Positions 27,018-36,252 of a DNA stretch of 64,000 bases are shown one piece after another (position 1 is the first letter of the stretch; each line of letters starts with the position of its first letter). The position numbers and the translations under genes were made by a program. Origin of the DNA: Kineosporiaceae bacterium SCSIO 59966 (GTDB taxonomy: Bacteria > Actinomycetota > Actinomycetes > Actinomycetales > SCSIO-59966); the NCBI GenBank assembly GCA_020881835.1, contig CP052876.1, positions 930,001 through 994,000 of the forward strand, given 5' to 3'. The notes below the pieces were generated by a model, which saw only the letters and a list, made by a program, of their open reading frames with translations, was not told the origin of the DNA and ran no database searches.

Positions 27018-28490
27018 ATGACCGGACTCTCGGAGCGCGAGCGCGCGGTGCTGGACGCGGTCCCCACGGGACTGCTCATCGGCGGGACCTGGCGGGAGGC
27101 CGCCTCCGGCCGGCGGCTGGACGTCGAGGACCCGGCGACCGGGCAGGTGATCGCCACGGTCGCGGACGCCGACGTCCAGGACGGGGACGCCGCACTCACC
27201 GCGGCGGTCGAGGCGCAGGCGGGCTGGGCCGCCACCCCGCCCCGGGAGCGCGCGGAGATCCTGCGCCGCTCCTTCGAGGCGGTGATGGACCGCCAGGAGG
27301 ACCTGGCGCTGCTGATGACCCTGGAGATGGGCAAGTCGCTGGCGGAGTCCCGCGGCGAGATCGCCTACGGCGCGGAGTTCCTCCGCTGGTTCTCCGAGGA
27401 GGCGGTGCGCGTCCACGGCCGGTACTCGGTCGCCCCCGCCGGGGGCAGCCGTCTGCTGACGATGAAGCAGCCGGTCGGGCCCTGCCTGCTCATCACCCCG
27501 TGGAACTTCCCGCTGGCGATGGGCACCCGAAAGATCGGCCCGGCGGTCGCCGCCGGCTGCACGATGGTGGTCAAGCCGGCGTCGGCGACACCGTTGTCGA
27601 TGCTGGCGCTCGCGGCCGTCATGCAGGAGGCCGGCCTGCCGCCCGGAGTGCTCAACGTCGTCACCACCTCCTCGACAGGCGCGGTGATGGAGCCGCTCAT
27701 CCGCGACCCGCGGTTGCGCAAGCTGTCCTTCACCGGCTCCACCGAGGTGGGCCGGCGGCTCGTCGAGCAGTCCGCCGACCAGCTGCTGCGGGTGTCCATG
27801 GAGCTGGGCGGCAACGCACCGTTCCTCGTCTTCGCCGACGCCGACCTCGACGCCGCGGTCGACGGCGCCATGCTGGCGAAGATGCGGAACATCGGCGAGG
27901 CGTGCACCGCCGCCAACCGCTTCCACGTCCACGTCGACGTCGCCGAGGAGTTCTCCCGCCGGCTGGCCGAGCGGATGGCCGCCCTCACCCTCGGCCGGGG
28001 CACCGACGACGGCGTCCAGGTCGGACCGCTCGTCGACGAGCGGCAGCGCAGCACCGTGGACGAGCTGGTCCGCGACGCCGTCGCCCGGGGAGCCACCGTG
28101 CTCACCGGCGGCGAACGGGTCGGGGACGCCGGCTACTTCTACGCGCCGACCGTCCTCGGCGACGTCCCGGCCGGTGCCCGCATCCTCGCCGAGGAGGTCT
28201 TCGGGCCGGTCGCCCCGGTCACGACGTTCCGCACCGACGACGAGGCCGTCGCAGCCGCCAACGACACCCCCTACGGGCTCGTCGCCTACGTCTTCACCCG
28301 CGACCTCGACCGCGCGCTGCGGGTCGCCGAGCGGCTGCAGACGGGCATGGTCGGGCTCAACGCCGGCGTGGTGTCGAACCCGGCCGCGCCGTTCGGCGGG
28401 GTCAAGGCCAGCGGCTTCGGCCGGGAGGGCGGCTTCGAGGGGATCGAGGAGTACCTCGAGACCAAGTACGTCGGCATCTCCCTGCCCTGA
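27018..28490 (+). CDS. gabD: Succinate-semialdehyde dehydrogenase
   Basis: The 490-residue NAD(P)-dependent enzyme oxidises succinic semialdehyde to succinate, the last step of GABA breakdown. Catalytic Glu262 is in MELGGNAP and nucleophile Cys296 in [11 protein letters not shown], the GabD-type context. PWNFPLAM carries the conserved Asn. The C-terminal [18 protein letters not shown] is typical. The ATG at 27018 follows a TAGAGT box by 8 bases with no ribosome-binding site. It stands divergently to gabT, so both can share one regulator. Confidence 0.92.
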   Translation: MTGLSERERAVLDAVPTGLLIGGTWREAASGRRLDVEDPATGQVIATVADADVQDGDAALTAAVEAQAGWAATPPRERAEILRRSFEAVMDRQEDLALLMTLEMGKSLAESRGEIAYGAEFLRWFSEEAVRVHGRYSVAPAGGSRLLTMKQPVGPCLLITPWNFPLAMGTRKIGPAVAAGCTMVVKPASATPLSMLALAAVMQEAGLPPGVLNVVTTSSTGAVMEPLIRDPRLRKLSFTGSTEVGRRLVEQSADQLLRVSMELGGNAPFLVFADADLDAAVDGAMLAKMRNIGEACTAANRFHVHVDVAEEFSRRLAERMAALTLGRGTDDGVQVGPLVDERQRSTVDELVRDAVARGATVLTGGERVGDAGYFYAPTVLGDVPAGARILAEEVFGPVAPVTTFRTDDEAVAAANDTPYGLVAYVFTRDLDRALRVAERLQTGMVGLNAGVVSNPAAPFGGVKASGFGREGGFEGIEEYLETKYVGISLP

Positions 28491-28551
28491 GGCCGCGCGC
28501 GGCGTCCGGCCACGGTCCCACCAGTCCCCGGGGGTGGGGGACACTGACCCG

Positions 28552-29760
28552 GTGACGCCCCGTGACGTGGTCCTGCTCGGCTCCACCGGGTCCATCGGCA
28601 CCCAGGCCGAGGACGTCGTCCGGCGCAACCCCGACCGGTTCCGCGTCGTCGGCGTGGCCGCCGGCGGGCGGGACCCGGTCGCGCTCGCCGAGCAGGCGGT
28701 CCGGCTGGGGGTGCAGACGGTCGCGGTCGCCGACCCGGGGGCCGCGGCCGCCCTGGGCGAGGCCCTGCGCACCGCCCGCGCCAGGGTCCCCGACCCCGGT
28801 CCCGTCCCGGAGGTGCTGGCCGGCCCGCAGGCCGCCACCGAGCTCGCCGCCCGGCCGTGCGACGTCGTCCTCAACGGGATGACCGGCTCCGTCGGCCTGG
28901 CGCCGTCCCTGGCCGCCGTGCAGGCGGGACGCACCCTGGCCCTGGCGAACAAGGAGTCCCTCGTCGTCGGTGGCCCGCTGCTGAGCCGCGCCGCCGCAGC
29001 GGACCAGATCGTGCCGGTGGACTCCGAGCACTCCGCGCTGGCGCAGTGCCTGCGGGCCGGACGCCGCGACGAGGTGCGTCGCCTCGTGCTCACCGCGTCC
29101 GGCGGGCCGTTCCGCGGACGCTCCCGGGCCGAGCTCGCCGACGTCACCCCCGAGCAGGCGCTCGACCACCCGACCTGGTCGATGGGCCCGGTGGTCACCG
29201 TGAACTCCGCGACCCTCGTGAACAAGGCGCTCGAGGTGATCGAGGCGCACCTGCTGTTCGACGTCGGGTACGAGGCGATCGACGTGGTCGTGCACCCGCA
29301 GTCGGTGGTGCACTCGATGGTCGAGTTCGTCGACGGCTCGACCCTCGCCCAGGCCTGCCCGCCCAGCATGCTCATCCCCATCGCGCTCGGGCTGGCCTGG
29401 CCCGACCGGGTCCCGGGTGCCGCGCCCGGCTGCGACTGGTCGGCGGCGACGTCCTGGGAGTTCCTGCCGCTGGACGAGGAGGCCTTCCCCGCCGTCCGGC
29501 TGGCCCGGGACGTCGGACGCGCCGGCGGCGCCCTGCCGGCGGTCTACAACGCGGCCAACGAGGAGGCGGTCGCGGCCTTCCTCGCCGGGGGCCTGCCCTT
29601 CCTGGGAATCGTCGACACGGTCCAGCGAGTTGTGGACGACGCGGTGCGCGACGAGGCGGTGCCCACCGGCGACCAGGTGGTGCTCGGTGACGTGCTCGCG
29701 GCCGAGACGTGGGCCCGCAGCCGGGCGCACGGGCTGCTCGAGGGGAGGGTGGGACGATGA
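28552..29760 (+). CDS. dxr: 1-deoxy-D-xylulose 5-phosphate reductoisomerase
   Basis: The 402-residue enzyme makes MEP in the non-mevalonate isoprenoid pathway using NADPH. GSTGSIG at residues 10-16 binds the cofactor. The metal/substrate region shows VDSEHSAL and HPTWSMGP, and the C-terminal domain [13 protein letters not shown]. The GTG at 28552 is preceded by GACACT with a 6-base gap. The stop overlaps the rseP ATG (ATGA). It is grouped with ispG, another MEP-pathway gene, two genes downstream. Confidence 0.94.
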   Translation: MTPRDVVLLGSTGSIGTQAEDVVRRNPDRFRVVGVAAGGRDPVALAEQAVRLGVQTVAVADPGAAAALGEALRTARARVPDPGPVPEVLAGPQAATELAARPCDVVLNGMTGSVGLAPSLAAVQAGRTLALANKESLVVGGPLLSRAAAADQIVPVDSEHSALAQCLRAGRRDEVRRLVLTASGGPFRGRSRAELADVTPEQALDHPTWSMGPVVTVNSATLVNKALEVIEAHLLFDVGYEAIDVVVHPQSVVHSMVEFVDGSTLAQACPPSMLIPIALGLAWPDRVPGAAPGCDWSAATSWEFLPLDEEAFPAVRLARDVGRAGGALPAVYNAANEEAVAAFLAGGLPFLGIVDTVQRVVDDAVRDEAVPTGDQVVLGDVLAAETWARSRAHGLLEGRVGR

Positions 29761-31097
29761 CCGAGGTGGTCGCCTACACCGTCGGCGTGCTCGTCGTCGT
29801 CGTGGGGCTCGCGCTGTCCATCGCCCTGCACGAGATCGGGCACCTGGTGCCGGCCAAACGCTTCGGGGTCAAGGTCACCCAGTACATGGTCGGGTTCGGG
29901 CCCACCCTGTGGGCGCGCCGGCGCGGGGAGACCGAGTACGGCGTCAAGTGGGTCCCGCTCGGCGGCTACATCCGGATGATCGGCATGTTCCCCCCGGCGC
30001 CCGGCTCGGACGACCGCCACCTGCGGGCCTCGTCCACCGGCCCCTTCCAGTCCCTCGCCGACGAGGCGCGGCGGGCCAGCGCCGAGGAGATCGAGCCCGG
30101 TGACGAGGACCGGGTCTTCTACCGGCTCCCGGTCGCCAAGCGCTTGGTGATCATGCTGGGTGGCCCGGTGATGAACCTCGTGCTGGCCGTCGTCTTCCTC
30201 GGGGCCACCGTCGTCGGCATCGGTCTGCCCACCCTCACCCCGACCGTGTCCGCGGTCTCGGAGTGCGTCGTCCCGGTGACCCGGGCGGACCAGACCTGCG
30301 GGCCCGGGGACCCGGCCGCCCCGGCCGCCGAGGCCGGCATCCGGGCCGGCGACGTCATCCTCGCCGTCGACGGCCGCCCCACCCCGGACTGGCGCTCGGT
30401 GCAGGAGGCCATCCGCGGAGCCGCCGGGCGCACGGTCCCCGTCGTCGTCGAGCGCGACGGGCAGCGCCTCGAGCTGTCCGCCCCGATCATCGCCGACGAC
30501 CGGCCCGCCCTGGACGCGGCCGGCGAGCCGGTCCTGGACGCCGACGGTGAGCCGGTGCTCGAGCAGGTCGGCTTCCTCGGGGTGTCTCCCAGCCAGGAGC
30601 TCGTCCCCCAGCCGGTCACCGAGGTGCCGGCCGTCGTCGGCGACGCCGTCGTCCAGACCGCCGCCATCATCATCGACCTGCCGGCCCGGATGGTCGACGT
30701 CGCCGAGGCCGCCTTCGGGGACGCCGAGCGCGACCCGCAGGGGCCGATCGGCGTCGTCGGGGTCGGTCGGCTCTCCGGTGAGGTCGCCACCAGCGACCTG
30801 CTCGCCAGCACCCAGGAACGGGTGGCGGTGATGCTCTCGCTGCTCGGGTCGCTCAACGTCGCGCTGTTCGTGTTCAACCTGCTGCCGCTCATGCCGCTGG
30901 ACGGCGGGCACGTGGCCGGCGCCCTGTGGGAGGGTGCCCGCCGCCAGCTGGCCCGGCTCCGCGGGCGGCCCGACCCCGGCCCGGTCGACATCGCCCGGCT
31001 GCTGCCGCTGACCTACGCGGTCGCCATCGTCCTCGTCGGGATGTCCGGCCTGCTGCTGTACGCGGACGTCGTCCGACCGGTCACCCTCGGGGGCTGA
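29757..31097 (+). CDS. rseP: Site-2 metalloprotease RseP/Rip1 (M50 family)
   Basis: The 446-residue membrane zinc protease performs intramembrane cleavage of anti-sigma factors and other membrane proteins. The zinc motif HEIGH is at residues 25-29 in the first membrane helix. The distal zinc aspartate is in [11 protein letters not shown] near residue 384. A central PDZ domain ([15 protein letters not shown]) lies between. The PDZ region has an unusual in-frame repeat [18 protein letters not shown] near residues 252-270. Translationally coupled to dxr by an ATGA overlap; this dxr-rseP-ispG order is conserved in actinobacteria. Confidence 0.93.
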   Translation: MTEVVAYTVGVLVVVVGLALSIALHEIGHLVPAKRFGVKVTQYMVGFGPTLWARRRGETEYGVKWVPLGGYIRMIGMFPPAPGSDDRHLRASSTGPFQSLADEARRASAEEIEPGDEDRVFYRLPVAKRLVIMLGGPVMNLVLAVVFLGATVVGIGLPTLTPTVSAVSECVVPVTRADQTCGPGDPAAPAAEAGIRAGDVILAVDGRPTPDWRSVQEAIRGAAGRTVPVVVERDGQRLELSAPIIADDRPALDAAGEPVLDADGEPVLEQVGFLGVSPSQELVPQPVTEVPAVVGDAVVQTAAIIIDLPARMVDVAEAAFGDAERDPQGPIGVVGVGRLSGEVATSDLLASTQERVAVMLSLLGSLNVALFVFNLLPLMPLDGGHVAGALWEGARRQLARLRGRPDPGPVDIARLLPLTYAVAIVLVGMSGLLLYADVVRPVTLGG

Positions 31098-31154
31098 GAT
31101 GTCCTGCCCACGGGCCGGGCGGCCCAGGCTGCCCTGATCGCGGATACTGGAGCC

Positions 31155-32354
31155 ATGTCGAGTCCTGCCAGCACGCCGACCCCCGGACGCCCCGCTGCCC
31201 CCGGCACCCCGGTAGGGCTCGGCATGCCGGCCCTGCCACCGCCGGTGCTCGCCCCCCGACGTCGCAGCCGCACGATCCGGGTGGGGTCGGTCGAGGTCGG
31301 CGGCGACGCGCCGATCAGCGTCCAGTCGATGACGACGACGCCCACCGCGGACGTCAACGCGACCCTGCAGCAGATCGCCGAGCTCACGGCCGCCGGCTGC
31401 GACATCGTCCGGGTCGCCTGCCCCAGCCAGGACGACGCGGACGCGCTGCCAGCCATCGCCGGCAAGTCCCAGATCCCGGTCATCGCCGACATCCACTTCC
31501 AGCCGAAGTACGTGTTCGCCGCGATCGAGGCCGGGTGCGCGGGCGTCCGGGTCAACCCGGGCAACATCCGCAAGTTCGACGACCAGGTCAAGGAGATCGC
31601 CCAGGCGGCCAAGGACCACGGCACCTCCATCCGGATCGGCGTCAACGCCGGGTCGCTCGACAAGCGGCTGCTCGACAAGTACGGCAGGCCGACCGCCGAG
31701 GCGCTCGTGGAGTCCGCGGTGTGGGAGGCGTCGCTGTTCGAGGAGCACGACTTCCACGACTTCAAGATCTCCGTCAAGCACAACGACCCGGTGGTCATGG
31801 TCCGCGCCTACGAGATGCTGGCCGAGCGGGGGGACTGGCCGCTGCACCTCGGTGTCACCGAGGCGGGCCCGGCGTTCCAGGGGACGATCAAGTCCGCGGT
31901 CGCGTTCGGGGCGCTGCTCAGCAAGGGCATCGGTGACACGATCCGGGTGTCGCTGTCCGCACCCCCGGTGGAGGAGGTCAAGGTCGGGCTGCAGATCCTC
32001 GAGTCGCTCAACCTGCGCCCGCGCCGTCTGGAGATCGTCTCCTGCCCGTCCTGCGGCCGCGCTCAGGTGGACGTGTACAAGCTCGCCGAGGAGGTCACCG
32101 CCGGGCTCGAGGGGATGGAGGTGCCGCTCCGCGTCGCCGTCATGGGGTGCGTCGTCAACGGGCCCGGCGAGGCCCGCGAGGCCGACCTGGGCGTCGCCTC
32201 CGGCAACGGCAAGGGCCAGATCTTCGTCAAGGGCGAGGTCATCAAGACGGTGCCCGAGTCGCAGATCGTCGAGACGCTCATCGAGGAGGCCATGCGGATC
32301 GCCGAGGAGATGGGCGAGGACGTCGAGGGCACGCCCTCCGTGAGCGTCGGCTGA
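31155..32354 (+). CDS. ispG: 4-hydroxy-3-methylbut-2-enyl diphosphate synthase (IspG/GcpE)
   Basis: The 399-residue Fe-S enzyme converts MEcPP to HMBPP in the MEP pathway. The [4Fe-4S] cysteines are visible in SCPSCGRAQ (residues ~297 and 300) and [11 protein letters not shown] (~332), with the conserved glutamate after NGPG. The TIM-barrel half carries [14 protein letters not shown] and the RVNPGN block. A ~35-residue Pro-rich N-terminus precedes the core. The ATG at 31155 has GATACT 6 bases upstream and a GGAG next to the start. Confidence 0.95.
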   Translation: MSSPASTPTPGRPAAPGTPVGLGMPALPPPVLAPRRRSRTIRVGSVEVGGDAPISVQSMTTTPTADVNATLQQIAELTAAGCDIVRVACPSQDDADALPAIAGKSQIPVIADIHFQPKYVFAAIEAGCAGVRVNPGNIRKFDDQVKEIAQAAKDHGTSIRIGVNAGSLDKRLLDKYGRPTAEALVESAVWEASLFEEHDFHDFKISVKHNDPVVMVRAYEMLAERGDWPLHLGVTEAGPAFQGTIKSAVAFGALLSKGIGDTIRVSLSAPPVEEVKVGLQILESLNLRPRRLEIVSCPSCGRAQVDVYKLAEEVTAGLEGMEVPLRVAVMGCVVNGPGEAREADLGVASGNGKGQIFVKGEVIKTVPESQIVETLIEEAMRIAEEMGEDVEGTPSVSVG

Positions 32355-32355
32355 G

Positions 32356-33222
32356 GTGCTGCGCCAGCCCGTGACGGTGCTGGACGACGCCGCCGCCGGC
32401 GCCGTCCTGGAGCTGTGCGAGCAGGACCCCGTCGCCAACGTGTTCGTGTCCTCCCGGGTCGCCGCCGTCGGCTGCGACCCGCGCCGGCTCGGCGGGGAGC
32501 TGTGGGGGTACTGGCGGCGGGGTCGGCTGCGGGCCGCGTGCTGGGCGGGCGCCAACCTCGTCCCGGTCGGGGTCGACGACGTCGCGGTCGACGCGTTCGC
32601 CGCTCGCGCGCGGCGCCAGGGTCGCCGGTGCTCCTCGCTGGTCGGCCCGGCCGAGGGCGTGCTCGCGCTGTGGGACCGGCTCGAGCCCGCGTGGGGGCCG
32701 GCGCGCGACGTCCGGCCCGACCAGCCGCTGCTCGCCATCGCCGCCGACCCGCTGGTCGCGCCGGACCCCGCCGTCCGGGCGACCACCGAGGCCGACCTCG
32801 ACCTGCTGTACCCGGCCTGCGTGGCGATGTTCACCGAGGAGGTCGGGTACTCCCCGGAGACCGGGGACGGCGGCGCGACCTACCGGCGCCGGGTCGCCGA
32901 GCTCGTCCGGCTCGGTCGCTCGTTCGCCCGCATCGACGAGGTGGACGGCCGCCGGCGGGTCGTGTTCAAGGCCGAGCTCGGCGCGGTCGCCCCCGGCGTC
33001 GTCCAGGTCCAGGGCGTGTGGGTGCACCCGGCGCTGCGCGGTCGCGGGCTCGCCGCACCGGGGATGGCCGCGGTCGTCGCGCTCACCAGGGAGCGGTTCA
33101 CCTGGGCCGGCCGGGACACCGTCGTCAGCCTCTACGTCAACTCGTTCAACCGGCGAGCCGTCGCCGCCTACGAACGGGTGGGGATGCAGCACGTCGGGCG
33201 CTTCGCCACCGTCCTGTTCTGA
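32356..33222 (+). CDS. GNAT N-acetyltransferase with N-terminal DUF4081-like domain
   Basis: The 288-residue protein has a ~130-residue N-terminal DUF4081-like part (QDPVANVFVSSRV), then a GNAT domain. Acetyl-CoA-binding motifs are VQGVWVHPALRGRGLAAPGM near residues 215-235 and SLYVNSFNRRAVAAYERVGM near the end. The acceptor is unknown. The gene follows ispG with 1 base between, as in many actinobacteria. Its last codons form the first copy of a 20-bp unit repeated three times across and beyond the stop. Confidence 0.82.
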   Translation: MLRQPVTVLDDAAAGAVLELCEQDPVANVFVSSRVAAVGCDPRRLGGELWGYWRRGRLRAACWAGANLVPVGVDDVAVDAFAARARRQGRRCSSLVGPAEGVLALWDRLEPAWGPARDVRPDQPLLAIAADPLVAPDPAVRATTEADLDLLYPACVAMFTEEVGYSPETGDGGATYRRRVAELVRLGRSFARIDEVDGRRRVVFKAELGAVAPGVVQVQGVWVHPALRGRGLAAPGMAAVVALTRERFTWAGRDTVVSLYVNSFNRRAVAAYERVGMQHVGRFATVLF

Positions 33223-33272
33223 GGCCCCCGGCCCTGTTCTGAGGACCCCGGCCCTGTTCTGAGGACCCCGGC
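33213..33272. repeat. Three tandem 20-bp units spanning the GNAT stop codon
   Basis: Units at 33213-33232, 33233-33252 and 33253-33272 each read CCTGTTCTGAGG followed by (C/A)CCCCGGC. The second and third are identical; the first differs by one base. Each carries the TTC-TGA end of the GNAT gene, so the gene's 3' end has been copied twice. The third unit stops two bases before the large palindrome at 33275. Confidence 0.9.
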
Positions 33273-33274
33273 GG

Positions 33275-33359
33275 TGATCGCCACCGGGGGAGGAGTCGCA
33301 GCCCGCAGCGGCCTCGCGCACGCCCTGGCGGGCTCCGACTCCTCCCCACCTGGCGATCA
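33275..33359. repeat. 85-bp near-perfect palindrome, copy 1 (possible bidirectional terminator)
   Basis: The arms pair in four steps. They are TGATCGCCA with TGGCGATCA (9 bp), a 3-base mismatch, GGGGAGGAGTCG with CGACTCCTCCCC (12 bp), a 1-base mismatch, and AGCCCGC with GCGGGCT (7 bp). A 21-base loop remains. The right end includes the stop codon of the minus-strand gene 33357-34259. A related element (34264-34347) lies just beyond that gene's start. It may act as a terminator for the two convergent genes, or be a mobile repeat. Confidence 0.85.
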
Positions 33360-34259
33360 GCCCGCGACGTCGCGCAGCACCCCGATCACCCACTCCTGGT
33401 CGAGCATGACGTCCTCCCAGGCGAACCGCCGCACCGTCCACCCGGCGCGCACCAGCTCGTCGTAGCGGCGGGCGTCCCGGCGCAGCGCCCTGCGGTCGCC
33501 GTGCCACTCGAAGGAGTCCGCCTCGAGCACGACGCGTCGCCGCCGGTCGGCGAGGTCCACCCGGGCCGGGCGCCCCGCGTCGATGCGGACCTGCGGCTCG
33601 AAGCCCGTGCAGCCGGCGCTCAGCGCGAGCCCGCGCAGGGCCGACTCGAACGGGTTGGCCGCCCGGCCGTCGGCGTGCTCGGCGACCCAGCAGGCGGCGC
33701 GCCGGCCCCGACGTCGGCGAACGGCCGCCGCCAGGAGGTCCTCCCGGTGGACGAGCCCGAGCCGCAGCGCCCCGTCGGCCACCGCAAGAGCCTCCAGCCG
33801 GTCGAGGTCGGCAGCACAGTCCAGCACCGTCCGCAGCGGGGTCGTCACCGCTGCGCGCCGCTCGACGTCGGCGGGGGCCAGCGACCGCCAGCGGTACACG
33901 ACGTCCGACCGGGGCGGGGGGTGGGCGTTGGGCGGCACCGTGACGGACGCGGTCTCGGGCGGCAGCAGCAGCGGCAGCCGGTGCTGCTCGGCGGCGGACA
34001 GGTGGCTCACCACCCCGCCGCACCGCGCCGCCACCTCTCGGGCGGTGGGCAGCTCGGGCAGGGCGTACACGCCGCGCGCCGCGCGCAGCACGAGCCCGGC
34101 CTGCAGCGCCGAGCGCAGCGCGTGCTGGGTCACGTGCTCCGCCAGCTGCGTCCACGTCGCCGTGCCGCCGTGCCGGCGCACCACCATCTCGGGGGTCAGG
34201 CCCGTCCGCACCCGGCTGAGCGTGCCGCGCGCCGCAGGGTCCCCGCGCTCGTCGTCCAC
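33357..34259 (-). CDS. AbiEi-like N-terminus plus DUF559 (nuclease-fold) protein
   Basis: The product is about 300 residues. The N-terminal part ([27 protein letters not shown]) resembles the winged-helix of AbiEi-type antitoxins. The C-terminal part ([55 protein letters not shown]) has the E...D...E-x-D pattern of DUF559/Vsr-like endonuclease folds. GTG at 34259 gives the longest supported protein; GTG 34211 and ATG 34187 are alternatives. No partner toxin gene is adjacent. It is framed by two related palindromes and interrupts the GNAT-proS neighbourhood, which suggests insertion. Function unknown. Confidence 0.7.
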   Translation of the reverse strand: MDDERGDPAARGTLSRVRTGLTPEMVVRRHGGTATWTQLAEHVTQHALRSALQAGLVLRAARGVYALPELPTAREVAARCGGVVSHLSAAEQHRLPLLLPPETASVTVPPNAHPPPRSDVVYRWRSLAPADVERRAAVTTPLRTVLDCAADLDRLEALAVADGALRLGLVHREDLLAAAVRRRRGRRAACWVAEHADGRAANPFESALRGLALSAGCTGFEPQVRIDAGRPARVDLADRRRRVVLEADSFEWHGDRRALRRDARRYDELVRAGWTVRRFAWEDVMLDQEWVIGVLRDVAG

Positions 34260-34263
34260 AGGC

Positions 34264-34347
34264 GATCGCCACCGCAGGAGGTGGAACCGCGGAGCGCGCG
34301 CCGCGGTTCGGGGCCGGCAGCGCGGAACTCCTCCTGGCGTGGCGATC
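34264..34347. repeat. 84-bp palindrome, copy 2, upstream of the DUF559 gene
   Basis: The outer arms GATCGCCAC (34264-34272) and GTGGCGATC (34339-34347) pair perfectly. After a 3-base mismatch, AGGAGG pairs with CCTCCT. An inner hairpin AACCGCGG/CCGCGGTT occupies 34285-34308. The outer arm sequence and the GGAGG/CCTCC step match the element at 33275-33359; the loops differ. It lies 5 bases beyond the likely start codon of the DUF559 gene. Confidence 0.8.
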
Positions 34348-34404
34348 ACCCGAGCCGGGCCGGGCAGGTGCAGGGCGGCGGGGCGGCAGGGTGGCGGGGG
34401 AGCC

Positions 34405-34436
34405 GGGGCGGCGGGGCGGCGGGGCGGCGGGGCGGC
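34405..34436. repeat. GGGGCGGC tandem repeat (four perfect copies)
   Basis: The 8-bp unit GGGGCGGC is repeated four times exactly, with degenerate copies on both sides (about 34376-34456). It lies 43 bases before the proS start, upstream of its predicted -10 box. Copy number could vary by slippage and alter proS promoter spacing. Confidence 0.85.
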
Positions 34437-34465
34437 AGTGCGGCAGGGCGGGGCGGGCTCGTCGC

Positions 34466-34471
34466 TAGGCT
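34466..34471 (+). promoter_or_regulatory. Predicted -10 box of proS (leaderless)
   Basis: TAGGCT ends 7 bases before the proS ATG, with no Shine-Dalgarno sequence between, so a leaderless transcript is likely. Confidence 0.5.
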
Positions 34472-34478
34472 CCGGCCC

Positions 34479-36242
34479 ATGATCCTGCGGATGTCGTCCC
34501 TGTTCCTGCGCACCCTGCGCGAGGACCCGGCGGACGCCGAGGTGCCCAGTCACCGGCTGCTCGTGCGGGCCGGTTACATCCGCCGTGCGGCCCCGGGCAT
34601 CTACAGCTGGCTGCCGCTCGGCGTCCGGGTGCTGCGCAACGTGGAGCGGATCGTCCGCGAGGAGATGGACGCCATGGGCGCCCAGGAGGTGCACTTCCCG
34701 GCGCTGCTGCCCCGAGAGCCCTACGAGGCCACCGGGCGCTGGACCGAGTACGGCCCGAACCTGTTCCGGCTCACCGACCGCAAGCAGGGCGACTACCTCC
34801 TCGGCCCCACCCACGAGGAGATGTTCACCCTGCTCGTCAAGGACCTGTACTCCTCGTACAAGGACCTGCCGCTGTCCCTCTACCAGATCCAGACCAAGTA
34901 CCGGGACGAGGCGCGTCCCCGTGCCGGCCTGCTGCGCGGCCGCGAGTTCGTCATGAAGGACTCCTACTCCTTCGACGTCGACGACGCCGGCCTCGAGCGC
35001 TCCTACCGGGCCCACCGCGACGCCTACGTGCGGATCTTCGACCGGCTCGGCATGGACTACGTCATCGTCACCGCGATGTCCGGGGCGATGGGCGGGTCGG
35101 CCAGCGAGGAGTTCCTCGTGCCGGCCGTCAACGGCGAGGACACCTACGTGCGGTGCACGCGCTGCGACTACGCCGCGAACGTCGAGGCCGTCCGGGTCCC
35201 CGTCCCCGAGCCGGTGCCGGCCGGCGACGCACCCGCCGCCCACGTCGAGGACACCCCCGGTACGCCGACCATCGACACCCTCGTCGACCACCTCAACGAG
35301 CGGTTCCCCCGCGCGGACCGGCCGTGGACCGCCGCCGACACGCTGAAGAACGTCCTCGTCGTCCTCGTCCACCCCGACGGCCGGCGCGAGCCGCTCGCCG
35401 TCGGCCTCCCCGGCGACCGTGACGTCGACGAGAAGCGCCTGGCGGCACAGGTGGAGCCCGCGGTCGTCGAGCCGTTCACCGAGGCCGACTTCGCGGCGAA
35501 CCCCGTGCTGCGCAAGGGCTACATCGGCCCCGGCGTGCTCGGGACCGACCGCGCCAGCGGCGTCCGCTACCTCCTGGACCCCCGGGTCGTCGACGGCACA
35601 CGGTGGGTGACCGGCGCCGACCAGGACGGCCGGCACGTGCTCGGCCTCGTCGCCGGCCGTGACTTCACCGCGGACGGCACGATCGAGGCGGCCGAGGTCC
35701 GTGACGGCGACCCCTGCCCCCAGTGCGGCGGGGCGCTGGAGTCCGCCCGGGGCATCGAGATGGGCCACGTGTTCCAGCTCGGCCGCAAGTACGCCGAGTC
35801 CCTCGGGCTGCGGGTCCTCGACGAGAACGGCAAGCTCGTCACGGTGACCATGGGGTCCTACGGGATCGGCGTGTCCCGTGCCGTCGCCGCGATCGTCGAG
35901 AACAGCCACGACGACCTCGGCATCGTCTGGCCCCGCGCCGTCGCGCCGGCCGACGTCCACCTCGTCGCGGCCGGCAAGGACGCCTCGGTGCTCGAGGCCG
36001 CCGCAGCCCTCGCCGACGACCTCGACGCGGCCGGCCTCACCGTCCTGCACGACGACCGGCCCCGGGTGAGCCCCGGGGTGAAGTTCAAGGACGCCGAGCT
36101 CATCGGCGTCCCGACCGTCGTCACGGTCGGACGCCGGCTGGCGGACGGCGTGGTGGAGGTCACCGACCGCGCCACCGGTGAGCGCTCCGACGTGCCGGTG
36201 GCGGACGCGGCCGCGCACCTCGTCGCCGTGTGCCGCGGCTGA
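34479..36242 (+). CDS. proS: Prolyl-tRNA synthetase (bacterial type with editing insert)
   Basis: The 587-residue class IIa synthetase charges tRNA-Pro. Motif 2 is in [18 protein letters not shown], followed by VMKDSYSFD. The INS editing domain that hydrolyses Ala-tRNA-Pro lies between about residues 230 and 390. Motif 3 is [14 protein letters not shown], followed by the anticodon-binding domain. The ATG at 34479 begins the family N-terminus [15 protein letters not shown]; the open frame extends upstream without homology. A GGGGCGGC repeat and a TAGGCT box lie upstream. Confidence 0.95.
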   Translation: MILRMSSLFLRTLREDPADAEVPSHRLLVRAGYIRRAAPGIYSWLPLGVRVLRNVERIVREEMDAMGAQEVHFPALLPREPYEATGRWTEYGPNLFRLTDRKQGDYLLGPTHEEMFTLLVKDLYSSYKDLPLSLYQIQTKYRDEARPRAGLLRGREFVMKDSYSFDVDDAGLERSYRAHRDAYVRIFDRLGMDYVIVTAMSGAMGGSASEEFLVPAVNGEDTYVRCTRCDYAANVEAVRVPVPEPVPAGDAPAAHVEDTPGTPTIDTLVDHLNERFPRADRPWTAADTLKNVLVVLVHPDGRREPLAVGLPGDRDVDEKRLAAQVEPAVVEPFTEADFAANPVLRKGYIGPGVLGTDRASGVRYLLDPRVVDGTRWVTGADQDGRHVLGLVAGRDFTADGTIEAAEVRDGDPCPQCGGALESARGIEMGHVFQLGRKYAESLGLRVLDENGKLVTVTMGSYGIGVSRAVAAIVENSHDDLGIVWPRAVAPADVHLVAAGKDASVLEAAAALADDLDAAGLTVLHDDRPRVSPGVKFKDAELIGVPTVVTVGRRLADGVVEVTDRATGERSDVPVADAAAHLVAVCRG

Positions 36243-36252
36243 CCCGGCCACC

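Noticed and set aside
29544-32834. Antisense frame of about 1,100 codons over dxr, rseP and ispG
   Set aside because: It is the shadow of three well-supported genes and has a low-complexity Gly/Asp/Val composition with no domain.
33357-34259. Calling the DUF559 gene an antitoxin of an AbiE system
   Set aside because: No AbiEii-like nucleotidyltransferase toxin gene is adjacent, and the C-terminus is nuclease-like, so a classic AbiE pair is not supported.
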